From assembly GCA_028821405.1 (NCBI GenBank), contig JAPPGK010000053.1, forward strand, positions 1-46,139: a DNA stretch of 46,139 nt, given 5' to 3'. Below, in pieces: positions 16,015-26,716 of the stretch. Each line of letters opens with the position of its first letter. Position 1 is the first letter of the stretch. Source of the stretch: Gammaproteobacteria bacterium. GTDB lineage: Bacteria; Pseudomonadota; Gammaproteobacteria; Pseudomonadales; Azotimanducaceae. The notes beneath the pieces were generated by a model. It made no database searches. It was given only the letters and a program-made list of their open reading frames with translations, and had not been told where the DNA came from. Made by a program: the position numbers and the translations under genes.

Positions 16015-16586
16015 CCAGGCTTGGTTCAACGGGCGTCGGAGGGCGACGCGACCGCCAGGACGGTATCGTCCTGTTCCTGGGCTTGGCGGTGCTGTTGGCA
16101 ATCGCGGTGGGCGGGTTGTCGGGCGCGTACACCACGACCCTTGAGCTGCGCATGTCGCGGAACAGTCACGACATGACCGTCGCCTTTCAAGCGGCCGAGG
16201 CGGCGCTCGTGGAGGCCGAAGCCTGGCTCGAAGTCAACGGCGACCCGACGGGCGGTTCCCGGGCGGACCTGATCCCGAGCCCCGTGTACGGCGACGTCGC
16301 GGGCTGGCGAAGCCGCTCCTCGTGGACGACCTACGGCAGGACTGCGCAGACGTCATTGCCCGGCGTGACCGAGTCGCCGCGCGTTCTCGTCGAGTGGCTG
16401 ACGACGTTCGGGGACGATGCCGCCGTGCCGCCGGTTCCCGTGGTCGACGTGTTCCGTATCACGGCGGTCGGTTTCGGGTTTAGCCGGAATACCACGACGT
16501 GGCTGCAAAGCACCTTTGCGCGGGCACGTGACCCGGCGGACAGTGATCTCACCGGTCGACTGTCCTGGACCGAGTTGGCGCCATGA
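16011..16586 (+). CDS. pilX: type IV pilus assembly protein PilX
   Basis: PilX proteins have a PilX N-terminal helix without a strict prepilin motif: here QDGIVLFLGLAVLLAIAVGG, then LELRMSRNSHDMTVAFQAAEAAL, a very typical segment. Length is 191 residues. Gly18 of QDG is the likely cleavage point (before IVLFL, lacking Phe and Glu5). In most species pilY1, the Ca-binding tip adhesin, follows at once. Here 150 non-coding bases and a convergent gene follow instead. Confidence 0.85.
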   Translation: MTRLGSTGVGGRRDRQDGIVLFLGLAVLLAIAVGGLSGAYTTTLELRMSRNSHDMTVAFQAAEAALVEAEAWLEVNGDPTGGSRADLIPSPVYGDVAGWRSRSSWTTYGRTAQTSLPGVTESPRVLVEWLTTFGDDAAVPPVPVVDVFRITAVGFGFSRNTTTWLQSTFARARDPADSDLTGRLSWTELAP

Positions 16587-16737
16587 CTCCCGTACGGCCG
16601 GCCATGGGACATGGAACAGAGGTGGCGTTTGTTGTCCGGCGGCGCCGCCTCCCGGCGCGCGCTGGCGGGCGCGTTGGATGATTCCCGAAGCGAGACTAAG
16701 GGGCGGCCGCGAGGCGGTCGCGTCGCGCATGCCGCGT

Positions 16738-17307
16738 TCAGCAGGAAACGGGGCGTCCGTCGGCATCTTCGACGATGCCGTCGCCATCGCTGTCGCGGCT
16801 CACTCGTACCCGGCCCTGGGCGTTGACGATGAGTTGGCGGGCGTTTTGGGCATCGCCATCCGTCGGGCAAACGAGCATGTTGCCGGGTTGCCAGTCGGTG
16901 GTACCGTCGGGCCGCATCGACAGCGAACTGCGGTTGCCGAAGGATCGCCAGCGCGCGCGGTATCCGGCCGGCAATGGCTGCAGTCGTTGCAGGACTTCCT
17001 CGCCGCCGTCGCGGACGCCGTTGGCATTGCCGTCGAGGAATACGGTCGCGCCTTCGTGCCAGCTGTCGCGCCGCCCGCACGTCTCGCCGGCCCCGGGGCA
17101 CAGGGTTGCCGTCGTGCGAAGGGAGATTGCCTGGTAGCGGGTGAACTGGATCGCCCGCGACAGCTGCTCGATCGCCGCGTCGGCCTTCGCCCGGTTCAGC
17201 AGCCCGGAAATCCCGGGGATGGCCGTGCCGACGAGCACCGCGGCAATGGCAAGCGTGGTCAGCAATTCGCTAACGGTAAGTCCGTTCTGGGTTCGCGGGG
17301 CGGGCAT
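16738..17307 (-). CDS. FimT/GspH-like pseudopilin
   Basis: The 189-residue product has leader MPAPRTQNG and the hydrophobic N-terminal helix LTVSELLTTLAIAAVLVGTAIPG, followed by FTRYQAISLRTTATLCPG, the GspH/FimT pattern. The globular domain includes DGNANGVRDGGEEVL and ends with DSDGDGIVEDADGRPVSC; such Asp-rich loops are usual in this family. It faces the pilVWX operon tail to tail. FimT has been linked to DNA uptake by type IV pili in related bacteria, which makes it a candidate natural-transformation factor here. Confidence 0.87.
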   Translation of the reverse strand: MPAPRTQNGLTVSELLTTLAIAAVLVGTAIPGISGLLNRAKADAAIEQLSRAIQFTRYQAISLRTTATLCPGAGETCGRRDSWHEGATVFLDGNANGVRDGGEEVLQRLQPLPAGYRARWRSFGNRSSLSMRPDGTTDWQPGNMLVCPTDGDAQNARQLIVNAQGRVRVSRDSDGDGIVEDADGRPVSC

Positions 17308-17420
17308 GGGATGGCTCCATCGGCGAACCCATATGGTGCGTGGTGTTGGCCGGGTGCCGCTATGGGCAATGGCTGAATCGCGCGTAGGTTTCCGACCCGG
17401 ATCTGGGCATCGTGGGGGCG

Positions 17421-18407
17421 CTACGAGGGATTTGGCGGGTCTTCGGCCCTACGCTGGATGGTGAGGGGTGGCGGTGCTTCGGGACGACCTAGCAGTCCGA
17501 AACTCACCAGGTTGAGCCAGGTTCGTTCGCGGTTGTCCACGATCTTCTGCAGGATCAGCTGACCCTCTTCGTCGAACGCGTGGTAGTTGGGGAAGTTGAG
17601 TGCAAGAACCTCGAGCGCGTCGTTGGCGGCGTCGTTGAGACCGAGCTGCCAGTTCGCTTCGATGAGCACCGCGAGAGCGTCTGCAACCGCGGTCGTCTGG
17701 GAGAAGTTCTCGATGACGTAGCGGGCCCGATTGGCGGCGGCCACGAAGGCATCGCGGCCGAGGTAGTAGGTCGCGATATTCAGTTCGTTGGTGGCGAGGA
17801 CGTCGCGGATGTAGATCATGCGCTGCCGGCTGTCCTTCGCATACATGCTGGAGGGGAACTGGGTGACGAGGTCGTTGAAGAAAACGAACGCCTGCTTCAT
17901 GTTGGTAATATCCCGACGCGAGATATCGGTTCCAAGGAACCGGCGGAATATGCCGCTGTCCCGGGCCAGCGAACTCAAACCGCGCATGTAGTAGGCGTAG
18001 TCCACGTTTGGATGCTGCGGATGCAGGCGGATGAACCGGTCCGCGGCAGCCTGGGCGGCATCGTGGTCACCCATCATGTGATTGGCGAAGACCAATTCCA
18101 GCTGGGCTTGTTCGGCGTAGCTGCCGACCGGAAAACGGGCTTCCAGGCGCTGTAGCCGGGTAATGCTCTCGCTGTAGTTGCCGGACCGAAGGCTCTGCTG
18201 GGCGCTGGTGTAGAGGGCTTGCTGGTTCGCCTCGGCGGACCCATCGAAGTCGTCCTCGTCGTCCTTGCCGCCGAACAAGGCACATCCCGACATGGTGGCG
18301 ACGAGCGCGACGGTGCCGGCGCTGCGGCGCAATCGTGCGGGTCGATCAGCGCAGAGGCCGGTCAGTCGTCTTGGGACGGGTTGGGATCGGGGTCCGGGGA
18401 GGATCAT
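17421..18407 (-). CDS. bamD: outer membrane protein assembly factor BamD
   Basis: BamD is the essential TPR lipoprotein of the BAM complex, which inserts beta-barrels into the outer membrane. The lipobox MSGC follows a hydrophobic stretch TVALVAT. Tetratricopeptide helices include YTSAQQSLRSGNYSESITRLQRLEARFPVG and FIRLHPQHPNVDYAYYMRGL, both highly conserved in BamD. From the ATG at 18407 the signal peptide would be 41 residues; a TTG at 18332 would give a more normal 16, so the start is uncertain. It is divergent from rluD, as in Pseudomonas. Confidence 0.94.
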   Translation of the reverse strand: MILPGPRSQPVPRRLTGLCADRPARLRRSAGTVALVATMSGCALFGGKDDEDDFDGSAEANQQALYTSAQQSLRSGNYSESITRLQRLEARFPVGSYAEQAQLELVFANHMMGDHDAAQAAADRFIRLHPQHPNVDYAYYMRGLSSLARDSGIFRRFLGTDISRRDITNMKQAFVFFNDLVTQFPSSMYAKDSRQRMIYIRDVLATNELNIATYYLGRDAFVAAANRARYVIENFSQTTAVADALAVLIEANWQLGLNDAANDALEVLALNFPNYHAFDEEGQLILQKIVDNRERTWLNLVSFGLLGRPEAPPPLTIQRRAEDPPNPS

Positions 18408-18559
18408 TCGTTGGGAGTCGACGTGTCTCCTGACGCGTAGCGCTATCGTAGCAGTCCCCTCGGCGCTATGCTCGGTCGGAAGAGCGCTTGTTGGGTGTCC
18501 GGATTGTGGATGGGTCATTCGCATGGGCCGTTGGTCGATAGCTGACGCCGTCTGGCGGC

Positions 18560-19546
18560 ATGGTTGATCCGCAACGTCCCCCGCCCGCCATCATCGAGTT
18601 GGACGCCATCGTGCCCGAGGAGTTCAACGGCCGGCGGCTGGATTGGGCGGCAACCCAACTGTTCGATGACCGGGACGACGACGCGCCGGTCGTCTCGCGT
18701 TCGGAAATAACGCGATGGATCCGCGCCGGTCTGGTGTCGCTCGACGGACACTCGGTGAAACCGAAGACGACGGTTGCAGCAGGCCAGCGGATTCGCCTGC
18801 GCGCCGAACGGCCGCCGCGATTCCAGTGGAGCGCAGCGGAGGACCTGGAGTTTCGCATCGTCTACGAGGACGCGAGCATCCTCGTCGTGGACAAACCCGC
18901 CGGTCTCGTGGTCCATCCGGGCGCGGGCAACCCCCGAGGGACGTTGGTCAATGGCTTGCTGCGCCATCGTCCGGCGCTTGGGGACCTGCCCCGCGCCGGG
19001 CTGATGCAGCGTCTCGACAAGGACACCAGCGGCCTGATGGTCGTGGCTGCGAATGAAAGGAGTCTCAAGAAACTGGTTGACGACATGCAGGCGCGCCGAA
19101 TCGGACGTACCTACCGGGCGGTGGCGGAGGGCGTGTTGGTCGCGGGTCGACGGATCGACCTCGCCGTCGGCCGGGATCCGCGAAACCGGCTGCGCCAGAA
19201 GGTCCGGGACGACGGCCGTCCGGCGGTCACCCACGTGGCCGTAGTCGCGCGCTTCGCGGCCCACACGTTGGTGGAGGCCCGCTTGGAGACCGGCCGAACA
19301 CACCAGATTCGTGTTCACATGGCGGCCATCGGGCACCCGCTGGTCGGCGATTCGCGCTATGGCGCCCGGCGCGTGGTGCCGCCGGGCGCGTCGGAGGCCG
19401 CGACGAGCTTCGTGCGGAACTTTCCCCGCCAGGCGCTTCATGCCTGCAAACTCACGTTGGCACATCCGGATCGCGGCGACGAACTGACGTTCGATTCCGA
19501 GCCTCCTGGAGACATGCAGTGTTTGGTGCAGGCGCTCAGAAGCTGA
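18560..19546 (+). CDS. rluD: 23S rRNA pseudouridine synthase RluD
   Basis: RluD makes pseudouridines in helix 69 of 23S rRNA (positions 1911, 1915 and 1917 in E. coli). An S4 RNA-binding domain occupies about residues 20-85 (RRLDWAATQL, SRSEITRWIRAGLVSLDG). The catalytic domain has the motif QRLDKDTSGLMV with the active Asp, then RTYRAVAEG, LETGRTHQIRVHM and GDSRYG. Length is 328 residues. Its 3' end overlaps pgeF by 28 bases. Confidence 0.93.
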   Translation: MVDPQRPPPAIIELDAIVPEEFNGRRLDWAATQLFDDRDDDAPVVSRSEITRWIRAGLVSLDGHSVKPKTTVAAGQRIRLRAERPPRFQWSAAEDLEFRIVYEDASILVVDKPAGLVVHPGAGNPRGTLVNGLLRHRPALGDLPRAGLMQRLDKDTSGLMVVAANERSLKKLVDDMQARRIGRTYRAVAEGVLVAGRRIDLAVGRDPRNRLRQKVRDDGRPAVTHVAVVARFAAHTLVEARLETGRTHQIRVHMAAIGHPLVGDSRYGARRVVPPGASEAATSFVRNFPRQALHACKLTLAHPDRGDELTFDSEPPGDMQCLVQALRS

Positions 19547-20283
19547 TCGAGCCCGATTGGGTTGCGTCCTCCAACATTCGCGCGTTGGTGACGACGCGTC
19601 ACGGCGGATCGAGCAAGCGCCCCTTCGATTCGTTCAACCTGGCTTTTCACGTTGGCGACGACCCGCAGATCGTGCTCGGAAACCGGGCTCGTCTGCGTGC
19701 CATCACCGGGATCGACGACATGCAGTGGCTTGACCAGGAACACGGGCGGCGGGTCGTGGCGGCGACCCCGGCGACGGCGAATGGCCCACCGGTCACTGCG
19801 GATGCGTCGTACACGGTTGCATCGAACGTGGCGTTGGCGGTCCTGGTCGCCGACTGCGTTCCGCTTCTGCTTGCTGCGGACGACGGTTCGGTGGTGGCCG
19901 CGGTGCATTGCGGTTGGCGGGGCACCGTCTCCGGTGTCGTCGAAGCCGCCGTCGGTGCGCTGCACATCTCGCCGGATCGGGTGCTGGCCTGGCTTGGACC
20001 CGGCATCTGCCAGCGCTGCTACCCGGTCGGAGACATCGTCCATGATGCCCTCGACGCCGGCGAACGGGCCCTCGCTCTCGCGGTCGATGAAGACAGCGGC
20101 GACCAACCCAGATGGCGAATGGACTTGCCCGCGCTGGTCGCGCATCGCCTGCGATGCTGCGGGGTCTGCCGGGTCTTTCCATCAGCGCTTTGCACCGCCT
20201 GCGACGATCAGTTCTACTCCTACCGCCGGGACGGATCGACGGGCCGCATGGCGGCGTTGATCTGGCGTGTATCGAACGCGTAG
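19519..20283 (+). CDS. pgeF: peptidoglycan editing factor PgeF (YfiH/LACC1 family)
   Basis: PgeF removes wrongly incorporated serine-containing precursors from peptidoglycan synthesis; members of the family also act as purine nucleoside phosphorylases. Signature blocks are TTRHGGSS, QEHGRRV, ALAVLVADCVPLLLA, AAVHCGWRGTVSG and LGPGICQRCYPVG, giving the metal-binding His/Cys set. Length is 254 residues from a GTG start at 19519, inside the rluD end. The pair rluD-pgeF is a very common gene neighbourhood. Confidence 0.92.
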   Translation: MFGAGAQKLIEPDWVASSNIRALVTTRHGGSSKRPFDSFNLAFHVGDDPQIVLGNRARLRAITGIDDMQWLDQEHGRRVVAATPATANGPPVTADASYTVASNVALAVLVADCVPLLLAADDGSVVAAVHCGWRGTVSGVVEAAVGALHISPDRVLAWLGPGICQRCYPVGDIVHDALDAGERALALAVDEDSGDQPRWRMDLPALVAHRLRCCGVCRVFPSALCTACDDQFYSYRRDGSTGRMAALIWRVSNA

Positions 20284-20332
20284 AGGTCACCCCTTTGTGT
20301 CCCGTGAGTGAATCGAACTAGGGGCGCCCGCG

Positions 20333-21175
20333 ATGGATTGGATCGACTATCCGCTTGCCGGAACACCGTTCGGCACCGCGCTTGTCGTGTGCCCGATCCT
20401 TGCTGCCGCAGCGTGGGTGTTGTCGCTACTCACGCGGGAGGTCGTCTGGGTGGATCGGGCGTGGTCGATCTGCCCGCCCGTCTATTGCCTGATCGTCGTC
20501 GTCGAGACGGGCTTCGACTCCATGCGTCTCAACCTGATGGCCCTGCTAGTGACGCTTTGGGGCGTGCGCCTCACCTACAACTTCGCCCGCAAGGGCGGGT
20601 TCAAGAAAGGCGGGGAGGACTACCGCTGGGGGCACGTGCGCGAGAAAGTCGGTCCGGTCGTTTTCCAGATCCTGAACATAACGTTCATCGCCCCGGGACA
20701 GATGCTTCTCATCTGGCTGTTCACGTCCCCGATACACCAGGCCTGGCGGTTCCAGGAGGCGGGGCTCAACGGGCTCGACCTCTTGGCCGCCGCCCTCTTT
20801 GTCGTGTTTCTCGTCGGCGAGGCCGTGGCCGATGAGCAGATGTGGACTTTCCAGCGGGACAAGAAGCGACGGCTGGCCGCCGGCGAGCCGGTTGCCGAAC
20901 CGTTTGTCACCACGGGCCTGTTCCGCTACTGCCGTCACCCGAATTTCCTCTGCGAGCTTGGCATGTGGTGGACGTTCTACCTGTTCGCGGTGGCGGCCTC
21001 CGGCGAGTGGCTGCACTGGACCGCGCTCGGGTTCATCGCGCTGACGGCGCAGTTCATTGCATCGATGCGCATGGGGGAGTCGATTTCGGCGGCGAAGTAT
21101 CCCGGCTACCGGGCCTACCAGGCCACGACGCCGGCCCTGATCCCCCTACGCTGGCGCCAACGCACGGGTCCGTAG
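20333..21175 (+). CDS. DUF1295 family membrane protein (steroid 5-alpha-reductase-like)
   Basis: The 280-residue protein has about seven membrane helices and the DUF1295 C-terminal pattern: LFRYCRHPNFLCELGMWWTFYLF and KYPGYRAYQATTPALIPL. The fold is shared with isoprenylcysteine methyltransferases and steroid reductases that bind NADPH or SAM near the RHPN motif. The N-terminal VWVDRAWSICPPVYCL is also typical. The substrate is not known for bacterial members. It follows pgeF by 49 bp on the same strand and lies before ilvB. Confidence 0.85.
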   Translation: MDWIDYPLAGTPFGTALVVCPILAAAAWVLSLLTREVVWVDRAWSICPPVYCLIVVVETGFDSMRLNLMALLVTLWGVRLTYNFARKGGFKKGGEDYRWGHVREKVGPVVFQILNITFIAPGQMLLIWLFTSPIHQAWRFQEAGLNGLDLLAAALFVVFLVGEAVADEQMWTFQRDKKRRLAAGEPVAEPFVTTGLFRYCRHPNFLCELGMWWTFYLFAVAASGEWLHWTALGFIALTAQFIASMRMGESISAAKYPGYRAYQATTPALIPLRWRQRTGP

Positions 21176-21304
21176 GGGGGACCCTTGCGGTCGGCCGGGA
21201 AAAACCGCACGGCGTGGCGTTGGCGCGCCGGCCGGGGACAAGCCACGCCCGGGTTGGTGCGCAACCGGGCTGGTATAGTACGCGCCCCTTTTTCGATGTG
21301 ATGC

Positions 21305-23086
21305 ATGATGACCGAACGCCTGAGTGGCGGCGAGATGCTAATTCGCGCACTGCAGGACGAGGGTGTCGAGTACGTGTTCGGCTACCCCGGCGGTGCCGTG
21401 CTGCACATCTACGACGCGATCTTCAAGCAGCAGCGGATCGAGCACATCCTCGTCCGCCACGAACAGGCTGCGACGCACATGGCGGACGGCTATGCGCGTT
21501 CCACGGGAAAGCCGGGGGTGGTGCTGGTCACATCGGGGCCCGGCGCGACGAACGCCGTCACGGGAATCGCCACCGCGTACATGGACTCGACTCCCATCGT
21601 CGTGATTTCGGGCCAGGTCGCCAACGATTTCATCGGCAGCGATGCCTTCCAGGAGACGGACATGGTCGGCGTGTCCCGTCCGGTGGTGAAGCATAGCTAT
21701 CTCGTGCGAAGTGCCGCCGAGATACCCCGGATCGTCAAGGAGGCGTTCTACATCGCCTGTTCCGGACGACCCGGCCCGGTGGTGATCGATGTTCCGAAGG
21801 ACACCACCGATCCGAGCGTCTTCTTCGACTACGAATACCCGAAGTCCGTGTCGCTGCGGTCGTACTCGCCCTCGACGCGGGGCCATAGCGGCCAGATCAG
21901 GAAGGCGGCCAACGCGCTCTTGGCGGCCAAGCGACCGGTCATCTATACGGGCGGCGGCGTTATTCAGGGCGATGCGGCCGCCGAACTGACGAAGCTCGCC
22001 CGGCGGCTCGAGTTCCCGGTCACCAACACGCTGATGGGGCTCGGCGGTTTTCCGGGCGACGCCGAGCAGTTTCTCGGCATGCTGGGGATGCACGGCACCT
22101 TCGAAGCGAACATGGCCATGCACCACGCGGATCTCATCTTCGCCGTCGGTGCCCGCTTCGACGACCGGGTGACCAACAATCCCGCGAAGTTCGCGCCCGA
22201 CGCGACGATCGTGCATCTCGACATCGATCCGGCGTCCATTTCGAAGATCATCAACGCCGACATTCCCATCGTCGGACCCGCCGGCCGCGTGCTTGCGGAG
22301 ATCGACCGCGTGATCGAGGCCAAGCTGGGCGAGGATCCCGAGGCCCTCGACAAGCGTGCGCTTGGCGATTGGTGGCGTCGTATCCACGGCTGGCGCAAGC
22401 AACACGGTCTCGATCATGACCAGCGCCATCGCCAGGGCCTGAACGGCTCGCTGCTACCCCAGCAGGTCGTGCAGTCGGTCTACCGGGCGACGAAGGGGCA
22501 AGCGTTCGTCACCAGCGACGTCGGCCAACATCAGATGTTCGCGGCCCAGTACTACAAGTTCGATTCCCCGCGTCGCTGGATCAACAGCGGCGGGCTCGGG
22601 ACCATGGGATTCGGGTTGCCGGCGGCGATGGGTGTGCAGTTTGCCCACCCCGGCGCGGTCGTCGCCTGCATCACCGGGGAAGGCAGCTTCATGATGAACA
22701 TGCAGGAGCTTTCCACCTGCATGCAGTACGCGCTGCCCATCAAGGTCATCAACCTGAACAACCAGGCGCTGGGCATGGTCAAGCAATGGCAGGACATGCA
22801 GTACGGCGGCCGCCATTCCCACAGCACCTACCGGGACGCGTTGCCGGACTTCACGGCACTCACCGAGTCGTTCGGCCACGTTGCCTATCGCATCGACCAC
22901 TTGGACGAACTCGACGATGCGATGGCCGACGTCTTCGGCGCCAAGCACCGCGATGACCTGGTCTTTGTCGACGCCCACATCGACCCGGAGGAGCATGTCT
23001 ATCCCATGGCGATCAAGGGCGGCGCGATGAACGACATGGTGCTCGAGCGCGTCGACGGACGCGACGACATCCGCGACGATCTCTAG
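21305..23086 (+). CDS. ilvB: acetolactate synthase, large (catalytic) subunit
   Basis: The enzyme joins two pyruvates, or pyruvate with 2-oxobutyrate, in the first common step of valine, leucine and isoleucine synthesis. ThDP-enzyme domains are in order: N-terminal GGEMLIRALQDEGVEYVFGYPGG with the catalytic Glu in RHEQAATHMADGYAR; a central FAD-binding part; and the ThDP motif GEGSFMMNMQELSTC ending in LNNQ. VKQWQDMQYGGRHSHS follows, as in feedback-sensitive AHAS. Length is 593 residues; ATGs at 21305 and 21308 are both possible. It belongs to the type usually named ilvI in the gammaproteobacterial ilvIH-ilvC order. Confidence 0.95.
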   Translation: MMTERLSGGEMLIRALQDEGVEYVFGYPGGAVLHIYDAIFKQQRIEHILVRHEQAATHMADGYARSTGKPGVVLVTSGPGATNAVTGIATAYMDSTPIVVISGQVANDFIGSDAFQETDMVGVSRPVVKHSYLVRSAAEIPRIVKEAFYIACSGRPGPVVIDVPKDTTDPSVFFDYEYPKSVSLRSYSPSTRGHSGQIRKAANALLAAKRPVIYTGGGVIQGDAAAELTKLARRLEFPVTNTLMGLGGFPGDAEQFLGMLGMHGTFEANMAMHHADLIFAVGARFDDRVTNNPAKFAPDATIVHLDIDPASISKIINADIPIVGPAGRVLAEIDRVIEAKLGEDPEALDKRALGDWWRRIHGWRKQHGLDHDQRHRQGLNGSLLPQQVVQSVYRATKGQAFVTSDVGQHQMFAAQYYKFDSPRRWINSGGLGTMGFGLPAAMGVQFAHPGAVVACITGEGSFMMNMQELSTCMQYALPIKVINLNNQALGMVKQWQDMQYGGRHSHSTYRDALPDFTALTESFGHVAYRIDHLDELDDAMADVFGAKHRDDLVFVDAHIDPEEHVYPMAIKGGAMNDMVLERVDGRDDIRDDL

Positions 23087-23109
23087 CGGCGGCCCCAGGT
23101 AGGACGCGT

Positions 23110-23167
23110 GATGATGACAATACGGCATCGAAACTTGGCTCGAGTGAGAGCCTTTTGCCGCGGTCAA
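23110..23167 (+). repeat. 58-bp structured intergenic element, copy 2 (ilvB-ilvN gap)
   Basis: This is the second copy of the element at 7075-7132. The outer stem CGAAA (23129-23133) pairs with TTTTG (23153-23157), and the inner stem GGCTC (23137-23141) pairs with GAGCC (23148-23152) around GAGTGA. The hairpin plus T-run also looks like a weak intrinsic terminator. The element ends at the A of an in-frame ATG (23167) of ilvN. Confidence 0.7.
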
Positions 23168-23193
23168 TGGATATAGGACCCCGGGACCGTCTG

Positions 23194-24719
<1,526 letters not shown>

Positions 24720-24753
24720 TCCGTGCCAACGCACCGGCGTTGACGCGTGGCGA

Positions 24754-24767
24754 AGGGGCTTGCCCCT
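24754..24767. repeat. short GC palindrome after ilvC
   Basis: AGGGG-CTTG-CCCCT forms a 5-bp hairpin 35 bp after the ilvC stop. It resembles other GGGG/CCCC palindromes in the window (24853, 31409, 42613). It may act as a weak terminator. Confidence 0.4.
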
Positions 24768-24852
24768 CCCGAGCCGCCCGACCCGTTGGCGGGTAGGGGG
24801 CGGCGTTGTCCCGTCCCGAAGCCGATTGGTTCGCACCGATCTGGGCGAGGGC

Positions 24853-24866
24853 AGGGGTCGCCCCTA
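24853..24866. repeat. short GGGGTCGCCCCTA palindromic element before pssA
   Basis: AGGGGTCGCCCCTA here shares GGGGTCGCCCCTA with 42613-42625, and a close form GTAGGGGCGCCCCTAC occurs at 31409. All are outside or at the very end of genes. The 202-bp ilvC-pssA gap holds this element, the hairpin at 24754-24767 and no ORF I would support. Confidence 0.45.
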
Positions 24867-24921
24867 CGCGTCCTGCCCCGTCAAGGGCTACAATCCGGCC
24901 ACGTGAATCCGAGTACCGGTC

Positions 24922-25695
24922 ATGGCCAAGACTCAACCGGAGGAAGGCGACGACGACGTCCATCAACTGGACCCCGGTGATCGCCTGCGTCGTCGGGGCG
25001 TCTACCTGCTGCCCAACCTGATTACCACGGGGGCCCTCTTCGCCGGCTTCTTCGCCATCGTCGCGGGGATGAGCGGCAACTTCGTTGCGGCTGCGTTGGC
25101 GATCTACAGCGCGTTCGTCCTGGATACCCTGGACGGTCGCGTGGCCCGATGGACCCGGTCCGAGAGCGAGTTCGGTGCCGAATACGACAGCCTGTCGGAC
25201 ATGGTGGCGTTCGGTGTGGCGCCGGCACTCGTGGCGTTCACCTGGGCGTTGTCCGACTTGGGCCAGGTGGGTTGGGTGGTCGCGTTCATCTACATGGCCT
25301 GCGCGGGCTTGAGGCTGGCGCGGTTCAACACCAAGGGCGACAACACGACCTTCACCGGACTCGCGAGTCCGTCGGCCGCCGCGATTATCGCGAGCGCCGT
25401 GTGGATCTGGAGCACGCCGGGCGAAGCGGCGGGCCTCGTCGCCTCGGTGGGGATGGCGGTGATCACCGCCGTGGTCGGTCTGTTGATGGTCTCGCAGTTC
25501 ACCTACTTCTCGCCTAAGACGCTGGATCTCAAGGGACGCCAGCCGTTCCTCGTCCTGGTCGCCATCGTCTTGGTTTTCGCCGTCATCTTCGCGCATCCGC
25601 CGCTTGTTCTGCTGGTCTGCTTTGCCGCCTACGCGTTGTCAGGGCCGGCGATGTACCTGTGGAATCGATATCGTGGCGGGAACGGCACGATGTGA
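24922..25695 (+). CDS. pssA: CDP-diacylglycerol-serine O-phosphatidyltransferase
   Basis: PssA makes phosphatidylserine, the precursor of phosphatidylethanolamine, in the inner membrane. The CDP-alcohol phosphotransferase signature DGRVARWTRSESEFGAEYD leads into SLSDM, fitting the DGx2ARx8Gx3Dx3D rule exactly. About eight hydrophobic segments span 257 residues, and the N-terminal GVYLLPNLITTGALFAGF is typical of the Bacillus-type membrane enzyme. Placement after ilvC matches Pseudomonas. Confidence 0.93.
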   Translation: MAKTQPEEGDDDVHQLDPGDRLRRRGVYLLPNLITTGALFAGFFAIVAGMSGNFVAAALAIYSAFVLDTLDGRVARWTRSESEFGAEYDSLSDMVAFGVAPALVAFTWALSDLGQVGWVVAFIYMACAGLRLARFNTKGDNTTFTGLASPSAAAIIASAVWIWSTPGEAAGLVASVGMAVITAVVGLLMVSQFTYFSPKTLDLKGRQPFLVLVAIVLVFAVIFAHPPLVLLVCFAAYALSGPAMYLWNRYRGGNGTM

Positions 25696-25734
25696 ACTGC
25701 GTCCAAGTAACCGAACGAACCTGGAAAATCCGCC

Positions 25735-26703
25735 ATGCTGATCAAACGCCCACCCGACATCCGACCCTCAGAGATCACCCCTGAGCACGTCTATCGTTCC
25801 CGACGCCGGTTCATGCGGGAATCGCTGGCGGTCGCCGCAGGGGCGGGAACGGCAACGCTTCTCGGTCCGTCGGCGGCGGCATTGCCCGCCGAGTGGCTGT
25901 CGGCGCGTGAAGTGATGCCCGGCGAGCCCATCGGCGAGCAGATGACTTCGGAACGCGATGCCACGGGCTACAACAATTTCTACGAGTTCGGCACCGACAA
26001 GGAAGACCCCGCCAAGTATGCGCACGAAATGACGGTGGATCCCTGGTCCGTCAACGTGACGGGCGAGGTTGCGAAGCCGGGCAAGATCGGGCTCGAGGAC
26101 ATGCTCGCAGGCATCGATCTCGAGGAGCGCATCTATCGTCTGCGCTGCGTGGAGGCCTGGTCGATGGTGATCCCCTGGATCGGCTTCCCGGTGAAGAAGA
26201 TGATCGACAAGTTCGAGCCCACGAGCGACGCCAAGTACGTCGAGTTCAAGACCTTGCACCGACCGTCCGAGATGCGCGGCCAACGCTCGTTCTTCTCGAA
26301 TATCGACTGGCCCTACGTCGAGGGGCTGCGCCTGGACGAGGCCAACCACCCGTTGGCGATCTTCGCGGTGGGCATGTACGGCAAGCTGCTGCCGAATCAG
26401 AACGGGGCGCCGATCCGGCTCGTTGTGCCCTGGAAGTACGGCTTCAAGAGCATCAAGTCCATCGTCGAGATCCGCCTCACCAAGCGCCAGCCGAAGAACA
26501 CCTGGAACGTATTGCAGCCGCAGGAATACGGGTTCTACGCCAACGTCAATCCCAACGTGGATCACCCGCGTTGGAGCCAGGCATCCGAGCGGCGTTTCCC
26601 GACCACGATCTTCAACCCGAACCGCATCGCGACCCGCATGTTCAACGGCTACGACGAGGTCGCGCCGCTCTACAAGGGATTGGATCTCACGCGCTACTAC
26701 TGA
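25735..26703 (+). CDS. msrP: protein-methionine-sulfoxide reductase catalytic subunit MsrP
   Basis: MsrP is the periplasmic molybdoenzyme that repairs oxidised methionines in envelope proteins. A twin-arginine signal SRRRFMRES lies at about residues 22-30, followed by a hydrophobic stretch. The molybdopterin-binding Cys is in [17 protein letters not shown]. The segment [12 protein letters not shown] and the terminal GLDLTRYY are conserved in YedY proteins. Length is 322 residues. It is followed 13 bp later by its membrane haem partner msrQ. Confidence 0.95.
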   Translation: MLIKRPPDIRPSEITPEHVYRSRRRFMRESLAVAAGAGTATLLGPSAAALPAEWLSAREVMPGEPIGEQMTSERDATGYNNFYEFGTDKEDPAKYAHEMTVDPWSVNVTGEVAKPGKIGLEDMLAGIDLEERIYRLRCVEAWSMVIPWIGFPVKKMIDKFEPTSDAKYVEFKTLHRPSEMRGQRSFFSNIDWPYVEGLRLDEANHPLAIFAVGMYGKLLPNQNGAPIRLVVPWKYGFKSIKSIVEIRLTKRQPKNTWNVLQPQEYGFYANVNPNVDHPRWSQASERRFPTTIFNPNRIATRMFNGYDEVAPLYKGLDLTRYY

Positions 26704-26716
26704 GCGTAGGTCGGCC

